DNA of 64,000 bases, taken from contig NZ_CAMGZB010000001.1 in the NCBI RefSeq assembly GCF_946151075.1, positions 1,602,001 through 1,666,000 of the forward strand. Direction: 5' to 3'. This stretch comes from Neobacillus sp. Marseille-Q6967. Its GTDB lineage: Bacteria > Bacillota > Bacilli > Bacillales > Cytobacillaceae. The notes under the pieces were generated by a model. It had not been told where the DNA came from. It worked only from the letters and a program-made list of their open reading frames with translations, and did no database searches. Made by a program: the position numbers and the translations under genes. This document shows positions 30,317 to 39,247 of this stretch, piece by piece. Every line of letters starts with the position of its first letter. Position 1 is the first letter of the stretch.

Positions 30317-31570
30317 GTGACAAATAAAAAGCGGATTTTCCTTAAGGAGGTACTAAATCAAATCAAGTCGAAGGAAGCGAAGAAATTCGTTTCAGATGAG
30401 CTTAGTCACCATTTACAGGAGGCCAAAAAGGGCTGGCAGGAGAAAGGATTATCCGAAGTGGAGGCAGAAAAAAAGGCGATTGAGGGAATGGGAAGTCCGG
30501 TTAAGCTTGGAATTCAGCTGAACAAACTACATCGGCCTAAAGTAGATTGGTGGATTATCAGCCTGTTAGGAATGGCGTTATTAGTAGGATTCCTTCCTTT
30601 ATTTTCACTCGGATATTTGGAGAGTAAATATTTTGTGTTCACGAAAGTTACATTTGTCCTTTTGGGTACAATGGTCGCAGTAGGATTAATGTTAGTTGAT
30701 TATCGAAAGTGGCAGAATAGAGGCTGGATCTTTTATACAGCCGGGGTTTTGCTTCTTTTAACGATACGGTTTCTGTCCAATCGGATGATAAATGGTGTCC
30801 CTCGAATCGAAATAGGGCCACTGACGATCGAAACCCTTATGGCTGTTCCTTTTTTTTGGCTGGCATGGGCGGGTTTTTTCAATGATGAAAAGTTTAAGGT
30901 TTGGCAGTTTATCGGATTATTTCTCGTACCGTTGTTTTTGTTTTTATCGATTCCAGGTATGGCAACAGCCTATGTCTACACGATTATGGTTTTTGGGATG
31001 TTAGGGTGGAGCAAATTCAGCCGGAAAATCGTTATCACCATTTATTCGGTGATCACTGTTTCGATGGTGGTTTTTGGGATTTTGGCTTTGAAGTTTTCTG
31101 ATCCTTATCAGCTGCAAAGGCTCCTAGCGTTTTTGAAACCAGAGGACTATTCCAATGGAGCAGGATACACAATCTTACGAATTAAAGAATTTCTCTTGAA
31201 TGCGGGCTGGTTTGGAGTTTCAGGGGCTAAACAATTTATCCCGGAAGCCCATACGAATTTCGTATTTGTCACCTTTACATATTATTATGGCTGGCTGTTT
31301 GCCATCGTACTTGTAGCCCTGTTATCTCTGTTTGCTGCGAGAATCATCTTTGTGATGTTTCAGATAAAAAATTCCTTTGGTAAACGACTGTTAATCGGGG
31401 CGGTGGCTCTTTATTTGGCACAGCTGGGCACAAACGTCCTCATGAGCCTAGGAGTGTTCCCGCTAGTAGGCGTTTCCCTCCCGTTCTTGAGCTATGGCCT
31501 CATGCCGACACTCCTCAACGCCATCCTCATGGGAGTAGTACTCAGCGTATATCGGAGAAAAGCATTTTAG
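30317..31570 (+). CDS. HAAS domain-SEDS (FtsW/RodA/SpoVE-like) fusion with Asp-to-Asn change
   Basis: A 417-residue membrane protein. Residues ~1-70 match the HAAS helical domain (DELSHHLQEAKKGWQEKGLS, then AEKKAIEGMGSPVKLG). From ~78 on there are 9-10 helices of the SEDS glycosyltransferase family, with GVPRIEIGPLTIETL and the terminal GVSLPFLSYGLMPTLLNAIL diagnostic. The conserved loop 'PExxTDFIF', whose Asp is essential in RodA/FtsW, reads IPEAHTNFVFVTF with Asn at 314, and the following acidic GEE is YYY. It may therefore be non-polymerising or differently used. GTG start; encoded with ECF sigma and PadR. Confidence 0.85.
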   Translation: MTNKKRIFLKEVLNQIKSKEAKKFVSDELSHHLQEAKKGWQEKGLSEVEAEKKAIEGMGSPVKLGIQLNKLHRPKVDWWIISLLGMALLVGFLPLFSLGYLESKYFVFTKVTFVLLGTMVAVGLMLVDYRKWQNRGWIFYTAGVLLLLTIRFLSNRMINGVPRIEIGPLTIETLMAVPFFWLAWAGFFNDEKFKVWQFIGLFLVPLFLFLSIPGMATAYVYTIMVFGMLGWSKFSRKIVITIYSVITVSMVVFGILALKFSDPYQLQRLLAFLKPEDYSNGAGYTILRIKEFLLNAGWFGVSGAKQFIPEAHTNFVFVTFTYYYGWLFAIVLVALLSLFAARIIFVMFQIKNSFGKRLLIGAVALYLAQLGTNVLMSLGVFPLVGVSLPFLSYGLMPTLLNAILMGVVLSVYRRKAF

Positions 31571-31600
31571 GGTGACAGGCACCGCCAAAGTTTTGTCGAA
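31571..31600 (+). repeat. Dispersed GGTGACAGGCACC-type repeat
   Basis: GGTGACAGGCACCGCCAAAG, ending TTTTGTCGAA, directly follows the TAG stop of the HAAS-SEDS gene. Confidence 0.85.
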
Positions 31601-31644
31601 AAAGGTCGCTGATGCTTTCGTACTTTTATGATGGATTTTTAAAA

Positions 31645-31681
31645 TTAACATAATTTTTACAAATCTTTAACCCAATTAACT
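31645..31681 (+). promoter_or_regulatory. PhoP box cluster before the PHP-domain gene
   Basis: TTAACA (31645), TTTACA (31656) and TTAACC (31667) lie on an exact 11-bp period, with TTAACT at 31676. This fits Bacillus PhoP sites (TT(A/T/C)ACA direct repeats with 5-base spacers) and predicts induction by phosphate limitation. Confidence 0.8.
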
Positions 31682-31738
31682 TGGCATCAAGTTAATCTAA
31701 AAATGACTAGTATGCCATTTTGATTGGGGGATGTAAGG

Positions 31739-32614
31739 ATGAAAGTTGATTTGCACTGCCACACGAATGTTTCTGATTGTTCTCTTTCGTTTGAAGAAAT
31801 TTTAGAGCTGGCGTGGAGGGAAAAGGTAAGCCACTTAGCCATTACGAACCATGATACCACAAAAGGTTTGGAAGAAATGGTCGTTCTGGGGAAGGGAAAA
31901 GGAATTGAAATTATTCCTGGTATTGAGATTTCTGCTTTTGATTTTAACAGGAATCGAAGGGTACACATTCTTGGTTATTTCGTTGAACCCGGACATTCAG
32001 CGTTGAAAGATCTGTGTGATCCTCTTCTTGAAAACCGTCATAGAGCCTCCTATCTCATGGTGCAGAATATAATAAACCGCGGGTATTCCATCACTTGGGA
32101 ACAGGTCAAAAAATATGCCGAAGGTGGAACAGGTGTTTATAAGCAGCATATCATGCATGCCTTAATGAAAAATGGCTATACAGATTCGATTTATGGGGAC
32201 TTGTATAAAAAGTTATTTTCTCGCGGTCAAAATGGACAAGCCCATGGGATTGCATATGTACCGATGAAGTATGTCGATGCGCGTTTGGCCATCATATCCA
32301 TTATTCAAGCAGGTGGAGTGCCGGTGCTTGCACACCCTGGTCAATATAAGAGCTTTGAAGCTGTCCCCGAACTTGTGGAGGCAGGGCTGCAAGGAATTGA
32401 AGTGTGGCATCCACTTCATGGAGCGGAAGAAGAGGCCCGGGCTAAATTGTATGCAGCAGATTATGATTTGATCATGACGGGTGGCACTGATTTTCATGGT
32501 TTTTATGGTGAAAAAGAAGTGGTCATTGGTACAAAAAATCCTGGAATCAAGGCTATTGAAGGTTTATTGGCAAGGAAACAGTCATTATCTTTAGTGGAAA
32601 AGGGAATATTTTAA
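31739..32614 (+). CDS. PHP-domain phosphoesterase of the phosphonate cluster
   Basis: A 291-residue metal-dependent hydrolase. PHP motifs: VDLHCHTNVSDCSLSFEEIL, LAITNHDTTKGLEE, IIPGIEISAF, VLAHPGQY and TGGTDFHGFYGE. ATG 31739 has GGGGG 8 bases upstream. In Gram-positive C-P lyase clusters such proteins (PhnPP type) open 5-phosphoribosyl 1,2-cyclic phosphate, replacing PhnP; no phnP or phnN is present here, which supports the role. It is coupled to the next gene without a gap and has its own PhoP boxes. Confidence 0.85.
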   Translation: MKVDLHCHTNVSDCSLSFEEILELAWREKVSHLAITNHDTTKGLEEMVVLGKGKGIEIIPGIEISAFDFNRNRRVHILGYFVEPGHSALKDLCDPLLENRHRASYLMVQNIINRGYSITWEQVKKYAEGGTGVYKQHIMHALMKNGYTDSIYGDLYKKLFSRGQNGQAHGIAYVPMKYVDARLAIISIIQAGGVPVLAHPGQYKSFEAVPELVEAGLQGIEVWHPLHGAEEEARAKLYAADYDLIMTGGTDFHGFYGEKEVVIGTKNPGIKAIEGLLARKQSLSLVEKGIF

Positions 32615-33250
32615 ATGAATTTTATTCATCAGCCAAATAAGGAGAAGATCTTGTCGCCAGAGCCTTTGGTCCATCATACGAGCCATATCACCAATAGTTA
32701 CGCTGGTAATTGGACATCGATTGGTCCATACAATGAAATTGTTGAATCGAAGTTAGATGACTATACCTATACAATGGATGATGTAACGATCAACTATGCA
32801 GAAATTGGAAAGTATTGCTCGATTGCCTCCCACGTCTGTATTAATCCAGTCAATCATCCAATGGATCGCGTAACCCAGCACCATATGACCTATCGCCGAA
32901 TCTCTTATCGGCTTGCAGAAACGGATGATGAAGAAATTTTTAGCTGGCGCCGGTTAAATCGTGTTACGATTGGCCATGATGTTTGGATTGGTCATGGGGC
33001 GATTATCATGAAAGGTGTTAAGATCGGAACGGGGGCTGTGATCGCTTCTGGAGCAGTTGTTACAAAGGATGTAGAGCCCTACACCATTGTTGCAGGGGTT
33101 CCTGCCAAACTGATTAAGGACCGTTTCTCTAGGGAAATAGCTGATAAATTGCAGCAAATCGCCTGGTGGAATTGGCCGCGAAATATCATAGAAGAACGCT
33201 TTTATGAATTCAATGATTTAGAAACTTTCCTTAAAAAATATGGTCAGTAA
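32615..33250 (+). CDS. Phosphonate-cluster hexapeptide-repeat acetyltransferase
   Basis: A 211-residue left-handed beta-helix transferase of the group that accompanies phn operons. Motifs: [60 protein letters not shown] and [20 protein letters not shown], then the catalytic histidine neighbourhood near [11 protein letters not shown]. The start directly abuts the stop of the PHP gene. It may N-acetylate aminophosphonates, as PhnO does elsewhere, but the substrate is not established for this family. Confidence 0.85.
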   Translation: MNFIHQPNKEKILSPEPLVHHTSHITNSYAGNWTSIGPYNEIVESKLDDYTYTMDDVTINYAEIGKYCSIASHVCINPVNHPMDRVTQHHMTYRRISYRLAETDDEEIFSWRRLNRVTIGHDVWIGHGAIIMKGVKIGTGAVIASGAVVTKDVEPYTIVAGVPAKLIKDRFSREIADKLQQIAWWNWPRNIIEERFYEFNDLETFLKKYGQ

Positions 33251-33328
33251 AGATTCTAGGCGGTGTACCCAAAAAGGTAGGCCGCTTTTTATTATACTAG
33301 TGAAAAATAAGGTAACAGGAGGATCGAT

Positions 33329-34030
33329 ATGGCAGGCGAGATGGAAGTTGTTGATGAGTTGATATCAGATATCCAAGCAGGCAAATATGATCCAGATGAT
33401 AAACTGCCTTCGGAAAATGAGTTAGCCGATCAGTTTCAAGTTCCGAGGATGACTATAAGGAAAGCATATGAAAGACTGCAGGAGCTTGGCTATATTTATT
33501 CCAAACAGGGGCGGGGGAGTTTTGTTAAGGACAGGAAACATCAAATTCCGCTCATGCTTTCTGGTGACGTCTCCTTTAGTAAAAAAATGCGGGAATTGGG
33601 GTATCAACTCGAATCCAGAACGATTTTTTGTGAAGAGGTTGAATATAATAAGAGGATTTTCAATTTTTTAGGTGCGGAAGAAACGGACAAGGTCTTTAAA
33701 ATAGGCAGACTCAGGGTTATTGAACAAAAGCCAATTGCCTTGCATATTTCCTTTGTGAGCCAGAATGTATTTAAGGATATTGAAGAGGAAGGTCTCAATA
33801 TTAGCTCGATGTTTGATTACTATCATCAAAAAGGCTTTTCGCATTTTACATCAGCATCAAGCATCTTAAGCGTTGTTTTCCCGACGAAGTTTGATAGAGA
33901 AGTTCTTGAATGCGCAAGCCTTGTTCCACTCTTAGTGTTAGAATCCGGTTGTTTAGACCAGAAAAGCGGAATCGTTTTGGAATATTCGAAAATTTTATAT
34001 CGTAGTGATCGATTCACATACGAAATTTAA
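33329..34030 (+). CDS. phnF: GntR/UTRA regulator of the phosphonate cluster (PhnF-like)
   Basis: A 233-residue GntR protein. The winged helix is at residues ~5-70 (KLPSENELADQFQVPRMTIR, then GYIYSKQGRGSFVKD). The UTRA domain follows (KIGRLRVIEQKPIALHISFV, ending VLEYSKILYRSDRFTYEI). AGGAGGATC precedes ATG. It sits between the PHP/transferase pair and phnG, with its own terminator. PhnF-type regulators respond to phosphonates or their breakdown products; ligand assignment is inference. Confidence 0.87.
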   Translation: MAGEMEVVDELISDIQAGKYDPDDKLPSENELADQFQVPRMTIRKAYERLQELGYIYSKQGRGSFVKDRKHQIPLMLSGDVSFSKKMRELGYQLESRTIFCEEVEYNKRIFNFLGAEETDKVFKIGRLRVIEQKPIALHISFVSQNVFKDIEEEGLNISSMFDYYHQKGFSHFTSASSILSVVFPTKFDREVLECASLVPLLVLESGCLDQKSGIVLEYSKILYRSDRFTYEI

Positions 34031-34053
34031 ACCAGCAAACCTGCTGGTTTTTT
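34029..34053 (+). terminator. Terminator of phnF
   Basis: AACCAGCA and TGCTGGTT pair around AACC/C, followed by TTTTTTC. Confidence 0.8.
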
Positions 34054-34073
34054 TCTTTTTTAAAAACAAGTCA

Positions 34074-34121
34074 TTTACACTCCGTTAACAATAGCTTAAG
34101 GCTTTTAACAGTATCTTTACA
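34074..34121 (+). promoter_or_regulatory. PhoP box cluster before phnG
   Basis: Two 11-bp-period pairs: TTTACA (34074)/TTAACA (34085) and TTAACA (34105)/TTTACA (34116), with TTAAGG between them. They predict PhoP activation of the C-P lyase operon. A TACATT at 34143 is a possible -10. Confidence 0.8.
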
Positions 34122-34187
34122 TCCGCCAGCTTGGCAACAAGGTACATTGGAATTAAGAAAAAATCATCCAAAAATGGAGGCAGGCTG

Positions 34188-34613
34188 ATGAGAAGAAAAC
34201 GCAGAACAGAGATTTTAATCAACGGTTCTAAAGAAGTAGCGGCCGGGATGGCAAAAGAAATCTTGGATCATTATGAGACGGAAATGATGGAGGAACCGAA
34301 TGATGGGCTGGTGATGGTGAAGGTTCGAGAATCCGCCAAAAAAAGCCTCTTTTACATAGGAGAAGTGTTTGTCACAGAATGCAAGGTTCGCGTGAACAAT
34401 AGTCTGGGGATTGGAATCGTGACCGGGCACGAGAAGGAGCTTGCTTACCATCTTGCTGTGATTGACGCAGCTTATAAGGCTTCGCTTAAGGAAACAGAAG
34501 GCTGGGAGGAGTTATTGCTGGAAGAAGAGCAAATGATTGAAAAAGAAAAAGCGGCAAAAATGAATCAGGTTCTTAAAACCAAAGTAAGCTTTGAAACCAT
34601 GGATACGGAATAG
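34188..34613 (+). CDS. phnG: C-P lyase core complex subunit PhnG
   Basis: A 141-residue subunit of the PhnGHIJ complex that turns alkylphosphonates plus ATP into ribosyl phosphonate triphosphates and then breaks the C-P bond. Motifs GLVMVKVRESAKKSLFYIGE and NSLGIGIVTGHEKELAYHLA are typical. ATG 34188 follows GGAGGCAGGCTG; the longer frame overlaps the PhoP region. A cluster of Pho boxes precedes it. phnH starts 13 bases after its stop. Confidence 0.92.
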   Translation: MRRKRRTEILINGSKEVAAGMAKEILDHYETEMMEEPNDGLVMVKVRESAKKSLFYIGEVFVTECKVRVNNSLGIGIVTGHEKELAYHLAVIDAAYKASLKETEGWEELLLEEEQMIEKEKAAKMNQVLKTKVSFETMDTE

Positions 34614-34626
34614 GAGTGGATACTTG

Positions 34627-35223
34627 ATGACATTTAATCTAGTTCATGATGTACAGACCGCTTATCGCAAAGTGATTGACTCCATGTCAAGACCGGGGAA
34701 AATTACTAATCTTCAGGAGGAGGCATCAAAAGCGGATTTTCATACAGGGTACTATCCATCAACAGAGGTTTTGGCGCTAATGCTCCTTGATACGGAAGTA
34801 ACCTTTAAGGTGTTTTCGGCGCATGAAGACCATGTAACTGGATTGCTCAATCAGTTTACCTATGCAAAAGCAGGAGAGGCTGATCAGGCTGATTTTATCT
34901 TCCTCTTAAAAGATTGTAGCCAGCAACAACTTGAAAAAGCAATAATGTCAGCAAAAATAGGCAGTCTCACAAATCCGCATGAGTCAGCCACTATCATTAT
35001 CGAAACGGAAAGTGTACGGATGGGAACCGACCTTGTTTTAACAGGTCCAGGGATTGAAACAGGTCATATGGTATCTATTTCAAACGTCGACGCATGGCTC
35101 GAAATTCGCAATGAAAAAAATAAAGAGTTTCCTCTCGGAATTGACATCATTATTACAGATGCCAATCACTCGATCTTATGTTTGCCAAGGACAACTCAAA
35201 TTAGGAAGCGGGTGAAAGAGTAA
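34627..35223 (+). CDS. phnH: C-P lyase core complex subunit PhnH
   Basis: A 198-residue member of the PhnGHIJ complex with no known catalytic residue of its own. MTFNLVHDVQTAYRKVIDSM SRPG at the start, LALMLLDTEVTF, and the end FPLGIDIIITDANHSILCLP fit the family. TAGGAG precedes ATG 34627. The stop overlaps the phnI start (TAATG). Confidence 0.92.
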   Translation: MTFNLVHDVQTAYRKVIDSMSRPGKITNLQEEASKADFHTGYYPSTEVLALMLLDTEVTFKVFSAHEDHVTGLLNQFTYAKAGEADQADFIFLLKDCSQQQLEKAIMSAKIGSLTNPHESATIIIETESVRMGTDLVLTGPGIETGHMVSISNVDAWLEIRNEKNKEFPLGIDIIITDANHSILCLPRTTQIRKRVKE

Positions 35224-36353
35224 TGGGATATGTGGCGGTAAAAGGCGGAACACACGCTATTGAAGAATCTATCAAGCAAATAAAATATGAAAGGCTTAAA
35301 TCTGGGACGGTTCTGGATACGGCAAAGGTTGAAGCGGGGATGAGAGGACTGATCGACCAGGTTATGTCTGAAAGCAGCCTCTATTGTCCAAAACTTGCTG
35401 CGATCAGCATCAAGCAGGCGGAAGGAAATCCTGAAGAGGCTGTATTCTTACTCCGAGCCTACCGGTCAACACTTCCGAGAAAGCATTATTCAAGAATTGC
35501 AGATCCAGCGGAAATGATGGTAGAAAGAAGGATTTCCGCTAGCTTTAAAGATATTCCAGGCGGGCAAGTCCTTGGGGCGACAACGGACTACACTCACCGA
35601 CTGTTGGATTTTAGTCTTGTTAAAGAAACAGATAGGGATGCATTAAACTGGCTTGAAGCCTACCAGCTTGAAAGCGGATCTCAACATGAAGGTGAACCGA
35701 CTGGACGTTTTCCTAAAGTTCTCGATTACTTAAGAAAAGAAGGATTAATGGCTGTATGTTCTGATGATAACCGTGAGCCTGATGATGTCACGAAAAAAAG
35801 CCTGGAATTCCCAAGCAGCCGCAGCCAGCGTTTGCAAATTCTAACCCGCGGCGAGACAGGAGCCGTCACTTCTTTTGCCTACGCCGTGATCCGGGGGTAT
35901 GGTGCCCTTCATCCAACCGTTGGCGAACTTCGAGTCGGCAGCATTCCGATCCATATCGACGACCCGATGGATGCAGTTAATGAAGAAGAGGATGCCTACT
36001 ATATTGGTGAGATTAAAGTGACGGAAGCGGAGATGCTGATTCCGGTTACAATCGAAAAGGGGAACGGAAAGGAAGAGATTGAGTTTGAAATCGGCTATGG
36101 GCTTGTGTTTGGACAAAACGAGACAAAGACCATCGCCATGGGAATTCTTGATCACAGTCTTGAACGAGGAAAGGCTGAGTATCCATCGGAAGATGAAGAA
36201 TTTGTTCTCTATCATATCGATTCAGTGGAATCGACAGGATTTATTTCTCACCTGAAAATGCCGCACTACGTTACGTTCCAGTCGAAGCTTGACAGTGTTA
36301 GAAAAACAAAAAAAGACGAAGTGGAGGCAGCCACCGATGCAATTAAACTATAA
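35223..36353 (+). CDS. phnI: C-P lyase core complex subunit PhnI (nucleosidase)
   Basis: A 376-residue subunit that, with PhnG, H and L, attaches phosphonate to ribose triphosphate by displacing adenine. Family motifs MGYVAVKGGTHAIEESI, LPRKHYSRIADPAEMMVERR and FVLYHIDSVESTGFISHLKM PHYVTFQSKL are present and the length is usual. Translationally coupled to phnH and overlapping phnJ by 17 bases. Confidence 0.95.
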   Translation: MGYVAVKGGTHAIEESIKQIKYERLKSGTVLDTAKVEAGMRGLIDQVMSESSLYCPKLAAISIKQAEGNPEEAVFLLRAYRSTLPRKHYSRIADPAEMMVERRISASFKDIPGGQVLGATTDYTHRLLDFSLVKETDRDALNWLEAYQLESGSQHEGEPTGRFPKVLDYLRKEGLMAVCSDDNREPDDVTKKSLEFPSSRSQRLQILTRGETGAVTSFAYAVIRGYGALHPTVGELRVGSIPIHIDDPMDAVNEEEDAYYIGEIKVTEAEMLIPVTIEKGNGKEEIEFEIGYGLVFGQNETKTIAMGILDHSLERGKAEYPSEDEEFVLYHIDSVESTGFISHLKMPHYVTFQSKLDSVRKTKKDEVEAATDAIKL

Positions 36354-37194
36354 TTTTGCGTTTTTTGACGAGGGATCGAAGCGGGAAATCAGACGAGCTA
36401 CATTAAAGGCGATTGCGATTCCGGGGTATCAAGTGCCTTTTGCTTCAAGGGAAATGCCGATTGCCAGGGGCTGGGGTACAGGAGGTCTTCAGTTAACGCT
36501 GTCTCTTATCGGGAAAAACGATATTTTAAAAGTGATTGACCAGGGATCGGATGAATCGGTTAATGCAGTCAATATCAAAAAGCTTGTTTCCGATACAACC
36601 GGAATTGAAGTAACCGATGAAACAGAAAGAGCAACCATTATTCAGTCAAGGCACAGGATACCGGAAGTCTCCTTAACAAACGAACAAATCTTGGTTTTAC
36701 AAGTGCCGCTGCCTGAACCATTACGTCTTTATGAACCTAGTGAATTCGAAACGAAAAGGCTTCATGCTGAAAAAGAATATAGCGGAGCATGGGTCATGCT
36801 GTTTGAACAGATCATGAAATACGGTACGACTGCTACAAATGCAGACCATCCGGTTATGGTTCAGGATCGTTATGTCATGGCACCCAGTCCGATCCCTCGG
36901 TTTGATAATCAAAAAATACACCGGTCAGAGGCACTCATTTTGCTGGGAGCAGGCCGTGAGAAAAAAATATATGCCGTTCCGCCTTATACCGATGTTGAAT
37001 CACTGGCGTTTGAGGATTTTCCGTTTGAAGTGGAAAGCTTTGATAACCATTGCTGTCATTTGTGCGGATCAACAGGAGTATTTATGGACGAGCTTTTTGA
37101 TAATGAAAGCGGCGAAACCTACTATCAGTGCAATGATACAAGTTATTGTTTATCCCAAATGAATGATGGGGGCGGAAGAAATGAACAGCTTTGA
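36337..37194 (+). CDS. phnJ: Carbon-phosphorus lyase PhnJ (radical SAM)
   Basis: A 285-residue radical enzyme that cleaves the C-P bond of ribosyl methylphosphonate-type substrates. The unusual iron-sulfur motif CX2CX21CX5C is intact near the C-terminus (CHLC, 21 residues, C, NDTSY, C). The N-terminus YNFAFFDEGSKREIRRATLK is diagnostic. ATG 36337 follows GGAGG by 9 bases; the longer frame enters phnI. The 3' end overlaps phnK by 14 bases. Confidence 0.96.
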   Translation: MQLNYNFAFFDEGSKREIRRATLKAIAIPGYQVPFASREMPIARGWGTGGLQLTLSLIGKNDILKVIDQGSDESVNAVNIKKLVSDTTGIEVTDETERATIIQSRHRIPEVSLTNEQILVLQVPLPEPLRLYEPSEFETKRLHAEKEYSGAWVMLFEQIMKYGTTATNADHPVMVQDRYVMAPSPIPRFDNQKIHRSEALILLGAGREKKIYAVPPYTDVESLAFEDFPFEVESFDNHCCHLCGSTGVFMDELFDNESGETYYQCNDTSYCLSQMNDGGGRNEQL

Positions 37195-38026
37195 AACACC
37201 CATTTTATCTATTAAAAATTTAAATAAGCAATTTGGTAAAGGCTGCCCTCAATGTCATGACCTGACTCACAGGAAACTCATGAAAAACTATTGTCCAGCA
37301 TGCGGAACGGTATATGCTTGCCAGGATATTAGTTTTGATTTATACCCAGGCGAGATCTTAGGGATTGTCGGTGAGAGTGGAAGCGGTAAATCCACACTCA
37401 TGAGATGCCTTTACTTTGACCAGGAAGTAACAAGCGGTGAGGCCCTTCTCCATACCTACGAAGGAGGCGAAAGGAATCTTTTTCAAGAATCATCACAAAA
37501 ACAACGTTATATTCGCAATCACTTAATGGGCAAGGTCTATCAAAATCCATTGCTGGGTCTGAAAATGAATTTTTCTTCGATCGGAAATATTGCCGAAAAA
37601 CTGATCTCAGCTGGCAATCGGAATGTTAGACAAATGGAAGCACGCGGAAAAGAACTACTGGAATATGTGAATATTCCCGAATACAGGATGAAGGAAGCAC
37701 CGAAAAATTTTTCCGGCGGTATGCAGCAGCGAGTACAAATTGCTAAAGCACTTTCGAATAACCCGCCAATCCTGTTATTGGATGAGGTGACGACAGGGCT
37801 GGATTTATCGGTACAGGCAAGTGTTCTTGATTTAATTAAACATTTACAAAGGGAGCTAAAGATCAGCATGATTGTCGTTTCTCATGACCTTGGGGTGATC
37901 CGAATGCTAGCGGACAGGTCACTTGTGATGCTCGATGGAAAAGTAATCGAACATGGATTGACTGATCAAATTCTCGAAGACCCGCAAGGTCCTTACACCC
38001 AACAGCTTGTTCAATCTCTTCTCTAA
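37181..38026 (+). CDS. phnK: Phosphonate ABC-type ATPase PhnK with zinc-ribbon insert
   Basis: A 281-residue ABC-type ATPase that binds the C-P lyase core complex rather than a membrane transporter. Walker A GESGSGKST, signature FSGGMQQR, Walker B ILLLDEVTTGLD and SHDLG are intact. Before Walker A there is an insert with two CxxC pairs (GCPQC, then CPAC), common in Gram-positive PhnK and likely zinc-binding. ATG 37181 is preferred; ATG 37163 would deepen the overlap with phnJ. Confidence 0.9.
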   Translation: MNSFETPILSIKNLNKQFGKGCPQCHDLTHRKLMKNYCPACGTVYACQDISFDLYPGEILGIVGESGSGKSTLMRCLYFDQEVTSGEALLHTYEGGERNLFQESSQKQRYIRNHLMGKVYQNPLLGLKMNFSSIGNIAEKLISAGNRNVRQMEARGKELLEYVNIPEYRMKEAPKNFSGGMQQRVQIAKALSNNPPILLLDEVTTGLDLSVQASVLDLIKHLQRELKISMIVVSHDLGVIRMLADRSLVMLDGKVIEHGLTDQILEDPQGPYTQQLVQSLL

Positions 38027-38047
38027 TTCCTGAAAAAAGGAGGATAC

Positions 38048-39229
38048 ATGATGTACCTGATTACAAACGGCCGAATCATTACCGAGGCTGCCATTTTAGA
38101 AGGCTTTGACCTGTTAGTTAAAAATGACAGAATTGAACAGATTGCTTTTACTGGCGATATTCCGATTGATCAAAATACCGAAGTCATTGATGCTGGAGGC
38201 GGCTATATTTCCCCAGGATTCATTGATTTACATTCTGATTATATTGAGCATATGGCGGCGCCAAGGCCGACTTCACTGATGAATTTTCAGTTAAGCCTAA
38301 GGGAAGCGGAGAAGGAATTAATTGGTCACGGGATTACAACCATGTACCACTCGCTTTCATTGTTTAAGTTTACTGAATATGCCTATAAACCGATTCGCGA
38401 GCCAGAAAATGTCAGGAAATTTATCGATTTGATTGACCAGACTCATACAAGCAGTCATTTAGTACGCCATCGGTTTCATGCGAGATTTGAAATCGACAAT
38501 GTGGATGAGGTAGAGAATCTAAAATCCTATATTGCTGAAAAAAAGGTCCATCTGATTTCCTTTATGGACCATACTCCAGGACAGGGACAATATCGAGATT
38601 TAGAAGTCTATCGCCATACGGTAAAGGGCTATAACGATATTAGTGATGCAGAGATTGATAGAATCATAACGAAGCACATGACCAAAGAAAAGGTGGCAAT
38701 CGAAGCCATGCAGGAGATTGCACAAGCTGCCAAGGAAAATCATATTGCGATTGCTTCACATGATGATGATTCATTAGAAAAATTGGATCTTGTAAAAAAC
38801 CTTGGTGCAGAGATCAGCGAGTTTCCAATAACGCTGGAAATTGCGAAAAAGGCCAAAGAACAGGGGATGTACACGGTGGCGGGTGCCCCAAATGTACTTC
38901 TTGGAGGATCTCACAGCGGGAATCTATCGGCAGCTGAAGCAATTCAAGAGAGGGCGATCGATATTTTGTGCAGTGACTATTATCCTGCGGCTATGCTCCA
39001 TGCGATTTTTGAGATGAACAAAGAATACGGGCTCGATCTTGCGGAAATGTTTAAGCTTGTCACGATTAATCCTGCAAAGGCTGTTAAGCTCGACCATGAA
39101 ATCGGTTCGATCAAGGAAGGGAAAAAGGCAGATTTGCTCATCATTGAAAAAATCCAGCCTGATTTTCCGGTGATTACAGCCGTTATGGTCGACGGGAAGC
39201 TCATTCAAAAAACAAATTACCGCATTTAA
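38048..39229 (+). CDS. phnM: Ribosyl phosphonate triphosphate diphosphohydrolase PhnM
   Basis: A 393-residue amidohydrolase-fold enzyme that removes diphosphate from ribosyl phosphonate triphosphate. Motifs: YISPGFIDLHSDYIEHMAAP RPTS (metal-binding His/Asp in the PhnM-specific form), IAIASHDDDS and ILCSDYYPAAML. The usual amidohydrolase ending EIGSIKEGKKADLLIIE is present. AGGAGG precedes paired ATG codons. It lies between phnK and phnL, a swapped order relative to E. coli (phnKLM). Confidence 0.94.
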   Translation: MMYLITNGRIITEAAILEGFDLLVKNDRIEQIAFTGDIPIDQNTEVIDAGGGYISPGFIDLHSDYIEHMAAPRPTSLMNFQLSLREAEKELIGHGITTMYHSLSLFKFTEYAYKPIREPENVRKFIDLIDQTHTSSHLVRHRFHARFEIDNVDEVENLKSYIAEKKVHLISFMDHTPGQGQYRDLEVYRHTVKGYNDISDAEIDRIITKHMTKEKVAIEAMQEIAQAAKENHIAIASHDDDSLEKLDLVKNLGAEISEFPITLEIAKKAKEQGMYTVAGAPNVLLGGSHSGNLSAAEAIQERAIDILCSDYYPAAMLHAIFEMNKEYGLDLAEMFKLVTINPAKAVKLDHEIGSIKEGKKADLLIIEKIQPDFPVITAVMVDGKLIQKTNYRI

Positions 39230-39247
39230 CAGGGAGAAGGTGAATCA

